Assembly (NCBI GenBank): GCA_021807225.1
Contig: JAKAPI010000018.1
Location: forward strand, 1-11,273
Source of the DNA: an archaeon
GTDB taxonomy: Archaea > Thermoproteota > Nitrososphaeria > Nitrososphaerales > UBA183
Direction: 5' to 3'
DNA: 11,273 nucleotides
Both the position numbers and the translations under genes were made by a program. Each line of letters begins with the position of its first letter. The first letter of the stretch is position 1. Under the pieces are notes generated by a model. The model was not told the origin of the DNA. It searched no databases and worked only from the letters and a program-made list of their open reading frames with translations. Positions 5,883-11,273 of the stretch are shown here, piece by piece.

Positions 5883-6362
5883 GTGGTCCTCAGGCTAGGC
5901 CAGAAGGCCCCGGACTTTTCTCTGCCTGATTTTGATAGAAAGAACAGGACCCTCGGCGAGTTCACCCGGCAGGGGACGGTGGTCCTCGCCTTCTTCCCCT
6001 TCGCATTCTCCGGCGTCTGTGACAAGGAGATGTGCGTCTTCAGGGACGGGTTTGGGGCCCTCCAGCAAGCCAACGCGCGGCTCGTGGGCGTGAGCGTCGA
6101 CAGCTCGTTCTCACTCAAGGCGTTCGCCCAGACCTACAACCTCCAGTTCCCGCTGCTGAGCGACTTCAACAAGAGGGTCACGAAGCTCTACGGCGTCCTC
6201 CAGGACCCGTGGGTCGGCCTTGGATACAAGGGGGTGGCGAAGCGTTCGACCTTCGTGATCGACAGGAAGGGGACCCTCCGACACCGGTGGGTGACCGACG
6301 TCCCTTCGGAAGAGCCGCCATATTCAGAGGTAGTGAAGGCGGTCCGGAAACTAGCTTCGTGA
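5883..6362 (+). CDS. peroxiredoxin, PrxQ/BCP type (AhpC/TSA family)
   Basis: A 159-residue thioredoxin-fold peroxidase that reduces hydrogen peroxide and organic peroxides in the cytoplasm. It starts at GTG 5883, right where a leaderless message from the upstream TATA would begin, and opens VLRLGQKAPDFSLPD as the family does. The active site is PFAFSGVCDKEMCVFRD: Pro39, Ser43 in place of the usual Thr, and peroxidatic Cys46. Cys51 lies five residues on, the Cp-x4-Cr spacing of E. coli BCP and plant PrxQ, so it is probably an atypical two-Cys enzyme recycled by thioredoxin or a similar disulfide reductase. The Arg in AKRSTFVID is the likely second active-site Arg. Length is normal and the gene is complete. 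Confidence 0.9.
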   Translation: MVLRLGQKAPDFSLPDFDRKNRTLGEFTRQGTVVLAFFPFAFSGVCDKEMCVFRDGFGALQQANARLVGVSVDSSFSLKAFAQTYNLQFPLLSDFNKRVTKLYGVLQDPWVGLGYKGVAKRSTFVIDRKGTLRHRWVTDVPSEEPPYSEVVKAVRKLAS

Positions 6363-6370
6363 GATGTGGG

Positions 6371-6378
6371 TTTTTATA
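6371..6378 (+). promoter_or_regulatory. TATA box of the IscA-like gene
   Basis: TTTTTATA, centred about 28-29 bases before the TTG at 6404. It is the clearest TATA box in the central block. Confidence 0.65.
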
Positions 6379-6403
6379 CGGGCGAGGGGTTTCAGCGTCC
6401 AGA

Positions 6404-6760
6404 TTGAGCCAGGGGACCGAGATCAAGCCGATAGTGCAGCTCACTCCGAAGGCGTCGGAGGAGCTGAAGGTCTACCTCGAGAAGCAGGGTAAGCCAGCGG
6501 CCGCCCTCAGGATATTCGTGACGGCGGGCGGATGCTCTGGCCTGTCCTATGGCATGGTGGTGGACGAGAAGTTCTCCGATGACGATTACGTGATCGATGT
6601 GGGAGGCGCGAGGGTCGTCGTCGACAGGTCCAGCGCTCCGTTCATCGCGGGGTCGACCGTCGACTACCGGTCGGAGAAGCTCATGGGCGGGGGGTTCGTC
6701 GTCAGCAACCCCAACGCCGTTTCCACCTGCGGCTGCGGCGAGTCTTTCAAGACGGCCTAG
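6404..6760 (+). CDS. IscA/HesB-type iron-sulfur cluster carrier
   Basis: A 118-residue A-type Fe-S carrier that binds a cluster or iron and hands it to apoproteins. It starts at TTG 6404, chosen because the TATA box sits 28-29 bases upstream; GTG 6434 is the alternative and would remove ten residues. The family core is complete: VQLTPKASEELKVYL at the N terminus, then LRIFVTAGGCSGLSYGM with Cys44, and VSTCGCGESF with Cys109 and Cys111. The three cysteines are the canonical cluster ligands. VVVDRSSAPFIAGSTVDY and GGGFVVSNPNA also match. It follows a peroxiredoxin gene on the same strand, each with its own promoter, which would fit oxidative-stress and Fe-S upkeep though this is only context. 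Confidence 0.92.
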   Translation: MSQGTEIKPIVQLTPKASEELKVYLEKQGKPAAALRIFVTAGGCSGLSYGMVVDEKFSDDDYVIDVGGARVVVDRSSAPFIAGSTVDYRSEKLMGGGFVVSNPNAVSTCGCGESFKTA

Positions 6761-6883
6761 GGCCGTACGGCCCGGGCGTCTCCAAAGAGGCGTGCATCCG
6801 CCTCGCAGGGCCTAAGTTGGTCTGGGGTCGATTGTGGCGCCGGGGGTAGGATTCGAACCCACGCGACCCGAAGGTCACGGGCT

Positions 6884-6898
6884 GACTGGTCTTTTGAT
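6884..6898 (-). other. tRNA-Ser intron 2 (15 nt, position 37/38)
   Basis: The intron sits at the canonical position after base 37. Its inner helix is only UC/GA with an AAAA loop. The central helix pairs loop bases CUCG with intron CCAG (three of four pairs), and the bulges are AG|A and UC|A. The outer helix is the anticodon stem CGGGC/GCCCG, complete only after intron 1 is removed. Confidence 0.7.
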
Positions 6899-6904
6899 CT
6901 CGAG

Positions 6905-6934
6905 TTGCGGATCCGCTTCGGAGCCAAGCGGGTT
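6905..6934 (-). other. tRNA-Ser intron 1 (30 nt, non-canonical position 31/32)
   Basis: The exon GCGG pairs with intron CCGC as a perfect 4-bp central helix. The bulges are GC|A at the 5' site and AA|C at the 3' site, each cut after the second base. The inner stem CCGCTT/AAGCGG closes a GGCTCCG loop. The outer helix is poor, a relaxed bulge-helix-bulge form. Confidence 0.72.
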
Positions 6935-6990
6935 GCCCGCGCATTAACCACTCTGCCACCCCGGCCCGAGGGAAGGGCGTGGCAGTCCAC

Positions 6991-6998
6991 TATTATCT
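6991..6998 (-). promoter_or_regulatory. TATA-like box of tRNA-Ser, overlapping an upstream stop codon
   Basis: AGATAATA on the minus strand, centred about 29 bases before tRNA base 1 (6965). It covers the TAA stop of the upstream hydrolase gene at 6995-6993. Confidence 0.5.
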
Positions 6999-7739
6999 CT
7001 TTGAGCTCGGCCGCCTGTGCGCCAAGGTCCTCGTCAGGAACCGCGTTGTGAACCCCCACGCCTCCTCCGCGGCCCGACGGTCGTATCGGTCCTTCATCGT
7101 CTGATTGAAGAAGTCGTGCTGGGTGTTCGGGAGGGTCTTCACCGTCAGGTCAACCCCGCGGTTCAGGGCCGCGTCCACAAATGGGGGCATCAGGGGGTTC
7201 ATCAGGTCGTCGTGGCTGGCGCATATCGCGAGCATGGGCGCCGTGGCCCCCATGGGGCTCCGGAGCTTGGGCGGCTCCGCACAATACGCGACCGCCGAGT
7301 CGGGGTGGCCCCGTTGGGTCGCCGAAGTCAGCGAGAGGCCGCCCCCCAAGGAAAACCCCAGGGTAGCCACGCGTCCGTACCTCGACCTCGCGTCGTGGAT
7401 GGCGTCCATGGTGATTTCAACCAGCCCGTCCCTGAAGTCCCGGTCATACATGACTGCCAGGACCTCCAGGTCGGTAGCGTCCGCCCCTTTCTTGTCGGCC
7501 TCGGCCGCCACCCTCTTCTTGTCGCGCCGCTCCTTCAGAGACAGGTCCCACACCACGTCCATCGCGCTTCGGATGTTGCGGGGGGTGAGGAGCTGTTCGT
7601 GCCCTTCGTAGAGGGACGGCGTGGTGGTTGCAAATCCGAGTTTGCCGAGCCGTTTGCAGGCGCTCTCAATGTTCGAGTCCGGCCCCCAGACCTCGTGCAG
7701 CACCACGACGCAGCCCGCGCCACCCTCCTTGGCAGCCAA
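6993..7739 (-). CDS. dienelactone hydrolase family alpha/beta hydrolase
   Basis: A 248-residue alpha/beta hydrolase starting at TTG 7739, placed by the TATA-like element 29 bases upstream and by the family's first strand (AGCVVVLHEVWG). Conserved elements in order: HEVWG (15-19) with the DLH-type Glu16, the nucleophile elbow GFSLGG with Ser130 where classical dienelactone hydrolase has Cys, Asp177 in CASHDD (Asp178 also possible), and His208 in NTQHDFF. A complete Ser-Asp-His triad is therefore present. Residues 67-108 form a charged insertion (KERRDKKRVAAEADKKG) between the early strands and the elbow, longer than usual. The substrate is unknown; Ser enzymes of this family include esterases and lactonases. 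The gene is divergent from the thyX operon. Confidence 0.86.
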   Translation of the reverse strand: MAAKEGGAGCVVVLHEVWGPDSNIESACKRLGKLGFATTTPSLYEGHEQLLTPRNIRSAMDVVWDLSLKERRDKKRVAAEADKKGADATDLEVLAVMYDRDFRDGLVEITMDAIHDARSRYGRVATLGFSLGGGLSLTSATQRGHPDSAVAYCAEPPKLRSPMGATAPMLAICASHDDLMNPLMPPFVDAALNRGVDLTVKTLPNTQHDFFNQTMKDRYDRRAAEEAWGFTTRFLTRTLAHRRPSSKR

Positions 7740-7764
7740 CGGGTTGGGCCTTGGGCAAGCGCTT

Positions 7765-7772
7765 GTTTAAAT
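7765..7772. promoter_or_regulatory. shared bidirectional TATA element (GTTTAAAT)
   Basis: This near-palindrome is the only AT-rich element in the 61 bases between divergent starts at 7739 (minus) and 7801 (plus). It lies about 29 bases from the first and 32 from the second, so one TBP site may serve both genes. Both transcripts would be leaderless or nearly so. Confidence 0.5.
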
Positions 7773-7800
7773 CGAATGAGGGCTCAGGTGCGCTTCAATC

Positions 7801-8244
7801 ATGAAGGTCGCTCTCGTCTGGTCTTCTCCATCCCCCGAGAGGACCATTGCGGTCGCCATGAGGCGGTGCTATAGCACCAAGACCATCGAAGAGATTGAGT
7901 CGGAGCTCGAGCAGAAGGGCCCCGACTACTGGAAGTACCTCCTTACCAAGGCGATGCAAGACAAGTCGCTCGACGTCCTCGAACACTTCACGCTGACGCT
8001 GCTGCTCGAAAACGCGGGAGACTCGGAGGCGGGCGTGCTCGCGCGCAGCTTCCCGTATCTGCGGATGACCGGGCTCTCTCGGGGCGGATGGCTGGTTTCG
8101 CTCAACGCCAGGACGCTGGTAGAACTCTGGCGGAGCCCCGCGGGGAAGGCTCTCGCTGAGCTCGTGGTCTCCGAGCTGGACGCCAAGGGTGTCTGCCCCG
8201 TCTTCAACGAGGTCGCTTTCGGGGTCAGGGTCCATGCGAGTTAA
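7801..8244 (+). CDS. divergent ThyX-like protein lacking the RHR motif
   Basis: A 147-residue protein from ATG 7801. Its first half looks like the N terminus of flavin-dependent thymidylate synthase: MKVALVWSSPSPERTIAVAM, RRCYS (21-25, the usual CYS element), and DVLEHFTLTLLLE (58-70) in place of GHxSVxEHxxFTFxIE. The RHRxxSxxxxSxR flavin/dUMP motif that should follow is absent. Instead LSRGGWLVSLNARTLVELW resembles the later ThyX strand NxRSLxHF. It overlaps the true thyX-like gene downstream by 11 bases, so the two products are likely made together. It may be a non-catalytic partner in a hetero-oligomer. Fold assignment moderate, role inferred. Confidence 0.65.
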   Translation: MKVALVWSSPSPERTIAVAMRRCYSTKTIEEIESELEQKGPDYWKYLLTKAMQDKSLDVLEHFTLTLLLENAGDSEAGVLARSFPYLRMTGLSRGGWLVSLNARTLVELWRSPAGKALAELVVSELDAKGVCPVFNEVAFGVRVHAS

Positions 8245-8764
8245 GCTCCTCTACAACACAGATTTCGGCAGCGTCAAGCGGGTCTTCTTCGAGAGGGGCG
8301 GCCCCGTCGATCCCGAAGCGATGCTCGACCACGTCGTGTACATGTTCGAGATAGAAGACTGCAGCAGGGTCACGACCCACCAGCTCGTCCGCCACAGGGT
8401 CGTCTCCTACGACCAGGAGTCCCAGCGCTTCTCCGCGGCGACCAGAGAGGGCATGGTGACGCCCCCCAGCATCTCATCTAACGAGGCCGCCTACAAGGCC
8501 TACGACGATGCCCTGAAGGCGGTCTACGCCGCCTATGAGAAGATGATCGCCATGGGGGTTCCCAAGGAGGACGCCAGGTACGTCCTCCCCAGTGCGATCA
8601 AGACGAAGCTGGTCATGACGCTCAGCGCCAGGAGCCTGATGCACATGGTCTGGCAGAGGACCGCCCTCCAGGCCCAGTGGGAGATCAGAGAACTTGCGAC
8701 CGCGCTCCACTCCCTGGCCAAAGAAGCGACCCCCGAGCTCTGGACCAAAATCATAGAGAGATAG
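8234..8764 (+). CDS. thyX: flavin-dependent thymidylate synthase ThyX, short form
   Basis: A 176-residue protein from ATG 8234, inside the end of the preceding gene. ThyX makes dTMP from dUMP with methylene-tetrahydrofolate, FAD and NADPH. The signature RHRVVSYDQESQRF (53-66) is exact: Arg53, Arg55, Ser58, Ser63 and Arg65. The later core TLSARSLMHMVWQRTALQAQWEIREL, quoted here only in part, matches the substrate and flavin-binding region (ARSLMHM, AQWEIREL). It is shorter than usual ThyX (about 210-250). The N-terminal stretch before the motif is only 52 residues, with DH33 where EH is common, and has no CYS element, which the upstream gene does have. The stop is followed two bases later by the TTG of the mutase gene. 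Confidence 0.85.
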   Translation: MRVKLLYNTDFGSVKRVFFERGGPVDPEAMLDHVVYMFEIEDCSRVTTHQLVRHRVVSYDQESQRFSAATREGMVTPPSISSNEAAYKAYDDALKAVYAAYEKMIAMGVPKEDARYVLPSAIKTKLVMTLSARSLMHMVWQRTALQAQWEIRELATALHSLAKEATPELWTKIIER

Positions 8765-8766
8765 AG

Positions 8767-10098
8767 TTGGTCAAGGCCTTCGGCACGGCTGGCGTCAGAG
8801 GGGTCTTCAACAAGACTCAGACCCCAGAACAGGTCTACCGTCTCGCCGAGGCCATCGCCTTCGCCTCGGGGAAGGGCCGCTATGGGATAGGGTGGGACGG
8901 CCGGAAGGCGTCGGCCCTCCTGGCCAGGACGGTGATGGCTGCCGTGAACGCTGTCGGAAGCGATGCCGACGTGTTCGGGCTGGTCCCCACCCCGGTGCTC
9001 GCGTTCGGGACGCGGTCGAGAAAGTGTCTTGTCGGGTTCTCCGTGACTGCCTCTCACAACCCCGCGGAGTTCTCCGGGGTCAAGGTGTTCAACAGGGAGG
9101 GCATGGAGCTCCCGAAGTCAGATGAGGAAAGGATTGAGCGGGCGATGGGTGTGGACGTGATGAAACCCTCCGGGGCCTTCGGCCAGGTAATCCCCGACGA
9201 AGACGTGGTGGACGAGTACATCGCCGGCGTGGTCTCCCGTTATCCGAGGGCCCCCCAGCCCCTCCGCATAGCCATCGACTGCGCCAGCGGCCCGGGCGGG
9301 CTGGTCACCCCCGCGATTCTGAAGGCGTTGGGCCACCAAGTGATCCCGGTCAACGCCCAGGTGTCTTGGCGCTTCCCGGCGAGGCCCCCCGAACCCACAG
9401 CCTCGAACCTCGCCGACTTCGCCGCCATGATCCCCACCCTCGGTGTGGACTTCGCGTTCGCCCACGACGGCGACGCGGACCGGCTCGTGATGATCGATGC
9501 CTTCGGCGGTGTCGTCCCCGACTCGATACTCACCATCCTGGCTCTGCGCGGTCTGGGCCTCGGCTCGGGGACGGCTGTGATCTCCGAGAACACCTCCACC
9601 GCCGTGGCCGAGGAAGCAGAAAGGCTGGGTCTGAAGGTCCAGCGGAGCCGGGTCGGCAAGACTTTCGCCGTCCTCGCTGCCGAGGGGGGTGTTTTCGCGG
9701 CCGAGCCGAGCAAGGTGGTCGACCCGGGGTGGGGGCTGTGGGAGGACGGCATCAACGCGGCCGCCCTGATTTCGACCCTCCTTTCGTCTGATCGCGGGGT
9801 GCTGGGGCGGGTCATGCAGGAGGTCCAGTGGAGGTTCAGGCAGACCAACCTCAGGGTTCCGGTGAAGATGGATGCGCTCGTCCCTCGCGCCACCGAGGCG
9901 TTCAAGAAGTTCAGAATTTCAGAGGAGAGGTCCCTCGACGGCCTGAAGCTGGTGATGAGCGACGGGTCCTGGGTGATGTTCAGGCCCTCCGGCACGGAGC
10001 CGATAACGCGGCTGTACTGCGAGTCCAAGGACCCCCAGGTGCTCGAGGCCTTCGTCCAGCTGGGCTCTCAGTGCGTAGAAGCCTCTAATACGCCGTAG
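8767..10098 (+). CDS. phosphohexomutase (phosphoglucosamine/phosphomannomutase family)
   Basis: A 443-residue alpha-D-phosphohexomutase that moves phosphate between C1 and C6 of a hexose. It starts at TTG 8767 (MVKAFGTAGVRGVF, the family's usual beginning), two bases after the thyX stop; the frame is open upstream but there it is a shadow of thyX. Phosphoserine loop: TASHNP with Ser96. Metal loop: DGDADR (234-239). Phosphate-binding loop near the end: RPSGTEP (406-412). The sugar-selecting loop is FAAEPSKVV (310-318) rather than GGEPSGH, so the second Gly is missing, making substrate choice unclear. Archaeal relatives make glucosamine-1-phosphate or mannose-1-phosphate for surface glycans. 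Four-domain length is normal; complete. Confidence 0.9.
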   Translation: MVKAFGTAGVRGVFNKTQTPEQVYRLAEAIAFASGKGRYGIGWDGRKASALLARTVMAAVNAVGSDADVFGLVPTPVLAFGTRSRKCLVGFSVTASHNPAEFSGVKVFNREGMELPKSDEERIERAMGVDVMKPSGAFGQVIPDEDVVDEYIAGVVSRYPRAPQPLRIAIDCASGPGGLVTPAILKALGHQVIPVNAQVSWRFPARPPEPTASNLADFAAMIPTLGVDFAFAHDGDADRLVMIDAFGGVVPDSILTILALRGLGLGSGTAVISENTSTAVAEEAERLGLKVQRSRVGKTFAVLAAEGGVFAAEPSKVVDPGWGLWEDGINAAALISTLLSSDRGVLGRVMQEVQWRFRQTNLRVPVKMDALVPRATEAFKKFRISEERSLDGLKLVMSDGSWVMFRPSGTEPITRLYCESKDPQVLEAFVQLGSQCVEASNTP

Positions 10099-10114
10099 AG
10101 GTTTCGGGCGTCGG

Positions 10115-11273
10115 ATGTCAGATTCGAAGGCCGTCGCGCGGGTGCTGGCGTCTGGTTACATGCTCGATGCCAAAGCCTTCGAGATGATCAGCTCGCTCCC
10201 GCCGGGCGCCGATGAAGGGGTGGTTGAGAGACTCCTCGAACAGAAAGCAAGCGCCATGGGAGAGGCGCGGCGCATCACAGTGAACGATGTCGCGAAGCTG
10301 ATGCCCCGGGATGCTCCTCGCGTTCAGGAGAGGGTCACCGTGGATGAGCCTGCTCAGGTCGAGGTGCTGTCCGACCCCACCCCCGCCATCGCTCCCGTGG
10401 AGGGGGTCGAAGGGTTCGGGAAGCTGTTCCATGACAGATACCAGCGTCTCTTTTCGATTGTGAAGGAACGGCTAGACACCAAGAACAGCGGGAGTGTATC
10501 GGCGGCGAAGAGCCTGGCTCCGGGCAAGAAGGTCAGGGTCGCTGGGCTGCTCGCCGACCGCTCCAGCAGGCGCGGGGTCGTAGAGCTCCGTGTCGACGAC
10601 CCGACGGGGTCCCTCAAGGTAGTCTGCCAGGATGCGCTCGTGGAGAAGGCTGCGTTGGAAGCGCCTCTGGACAGCATGGTGGTGGTCGAGGTCAGCAGAG
10701 GCAAGTCGGGGGGCCTGTACACCGACTCGGTGGTCCTTCCTGATTTGCCCGGGCGCCGGGTCGTTTCTACCTCTCGTCATGTCTACGCGGTCCTCCTCTC
10801 CGACCTGCACATAGGGAGCAGGATGTTCCTCGCGGACGACTTTCACAGGTTCCTGATGTGGCTCAACGGGAACCTTGGGGACAGGGACGTTGTCAGCCGG
10901 ATCAAGTACTTGGTGATAGCTGGCGACCTCGTCGACGGCGTAGGCGTCTACCCCGGCCAGGAGTTCCAGCTGGCCGAGCGGAATCCGATGAAACAGTATG
11001 AAATGGCTGCCGACCTGCTCAAACAGGTCCCTGGGCACATCCAGATAGTACTGTCCCCGGGGAACCACGATGTGGTCAGGCAGGCGCTCCCCCAGCCCGC
11101 GGTGTCCGTGGACATGGCCGAGTCGCTGTACGCCATGACCAACGTCAGGTGGGTCGGCGACCCTGCATATGTCAAGTTGCACGGTGTTACGTTCCTGATC
11201 TACCATGGGAAGAGCCTCGACGATGTGATTGCCACGACGCCAAACCTCGCGTACGACCGGCCCAAGATCGGAA
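10115..11273 (+). CDS. DNA polymerase D small subunit DP1 (3' end outside window)
   Basis: From ATG 10115, 16 bases after the mutase stop, 386 codons are present; the C-terminal end is cut. DP1 is the exonuclease subunit of the archaeal replicative polymerase PolD and partner of DP2. Residues 1-110 are helical and linker-like. An OB-fold-like segment covers about 135-215 (KKVRVAGLLADR, LRVDDPTGSLKVV). The Mre11-like phosphoesterase core follows with SDLHIGS (Asp230, His232), AGDLVDG (Asp271), SPGNHDVV (Asn317, His318, Asp319) and YHGKS (His364). These are the metal ligands of an active 3'-5' exonuclease, in contrast to the dead exonuclease of the PolB at the other end. It is probably co-transcribed with thyX and the mutase. 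Confidence 0.93.
   Translation, partial: MSDSKAVARVLASGYMLDAKAFEMISSLPPGADEGVVERLLEQKASAMGEARRITVNDVAKLMPRDAPRVQERVTVDEPAQVEVLSDPTPAIAPVEGVEGFGKLFHDRYQRLFSIVKERLDTKNSGSVSAAKSLAPGKKVRVAGLLADRSSRRGVVELRVDDPTGSLKVVCQDALVEKAALEAPLDSMVVVEVSRGKSGGLYTDSVVLPDLPGRRVVSTSRHVYAVLLSDLHIGSRMFLADDFHRFLMWLNGNLGDRDVVSRIKYLVIAGDLVDGVGVYPGQEFQLAERNPMKQYEMAADLLKQVPGHIQIVLSPGNHDVVRQALPQPAVSVDMAESLYAMTNVRWVGDPAYVKLHGVTFLIYHGKSLDDVIATTPNLAYDRPKIG

Larger units (their letters stand above)
6835..6965 (-). tRNA. tRNA-Ser (anticodon CGA), two introns, CCA encoded
   Basis: A class II tRNA. The acceptor GCCGGGG (6965-6959) pairs with CCCCGGC ending at 6839; the discriminator is G6838 and CCA is at 6837-6835. The D stem is GCA/TGC, the anticodon stem CGGGC (6939-6935) with GCCCG (6882-6878), the variable arm GACC-TTCG-GGTC, and the T arm GTGGG-TTCGAAT-CCTAC. 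A single intron cannot restore a loop with U33, whereas removing 6934-6905 and 6898-6884 leaves the loop CTCGAGA with anticodon CGA at 6902-6900. Both cuts agree with bulge-helix-bulge geometry (see the intron entries). The gene lies 27 bases after the dienelactone-hydrolase-family stop, on the same strand, with its own TATA-like box. Confidence 0.88.

Noticed and set aside
6905..6934. GCGGATCCGC and CCGCTT/AAGCGG inverted repeats as a terminator or operator
   Set aside because: They lie inside the tRNA gene and are explained by intron 1 and its bulge-helix-bulge structure.
7801..8764. ThyX split by a frameshift or sequencing error
   Set aside because: Both frames have their own N-terminal strand (MKVALVWSS and MRVKLLYNT) and their own NAR/SAR-L strand, so joining them would duplicate parts. 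Two overlapping paralogs explain the data better.
8677..8766. Upstream extension of the phosphohexomutase frame
   Set aside because: It overlaps the conserved end of thyX in another frame, and the mutase family begins at VKAFGTAGVRG.

Overview
The window looks like chromosomal DNA of a GC-rich archaeon. The evidence is a DNA polymerase D small subunit (DP1), a UPF0147 protein, an autoantigen-p27-type zinc protein, a RadA paralog, tRNA genes with bulge-helix-bulge introns, and TATA boxes centred about 27-30 bases upstream of start codons. PolD together with these small proteins points to the Thaumarchaeota/Nitrososphaeria-Bathyarchaeia side of the archaea rather than Sulfolobales. The lineage call is an inference and cannot be fixed from 11 kb.

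Left third (1-3547, minus strand): a four-gene operon with overlapping start and stop codons. In order of transcription it holds a RadA/RecA-fold paralog with an N-terminal zinc cluster and a ruined P-loop, two small helical proteins that are paralogs of each other, and a PolB2-type family B DNA polymerase that runs off the left edge. The polymerase keeps the motif A Asp and the second Asp of motif C (HGIVDSLW instead of YGDTDS). Its 3'-5' exonuclease motifs are degraded. This is the most interesting system in the window: a probable translesion-synthesis module that parallels the bacterial ImuA-ImuB-DnaE2 mutasome.

Middle (3548-6834): a tRNA-Leu(CAG) gene diverges from that operon. Next come a winged-helix protein with a Pro/Ala-rich tail, a small coiled-coil protein, a zinc-ribbon/coiled-coil protein, UPF0147, an autoantigen-p27 family protein, a PrxQ/BCP-type peroxiredoxin and an IscA/HesB-type Fe-S carrier. 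Most have their own TATA box and look leaderless, several starting at TTG or GTG.

Right third (6835-11273): a tRNA-Ser(CGA) gene appears to carry two introns (30 and 15 nt), followed by a dienelactone-hydrolase-family protein on the minus strand. From one shared TATA-like element, a plus-strand operon runs the other way: a divergent ThyX-like protein, a short ThyX with the RHR motif, a phosphohexomutase, and the PolD small subunit DP1, which is cut by the right edge. It links dTMP synthesis and replication genes with a sugar-phosphate mutase. No mobile element, CRISPR array or rRNA gene was seen, and no gene-free stretch exceeds 300 bases.
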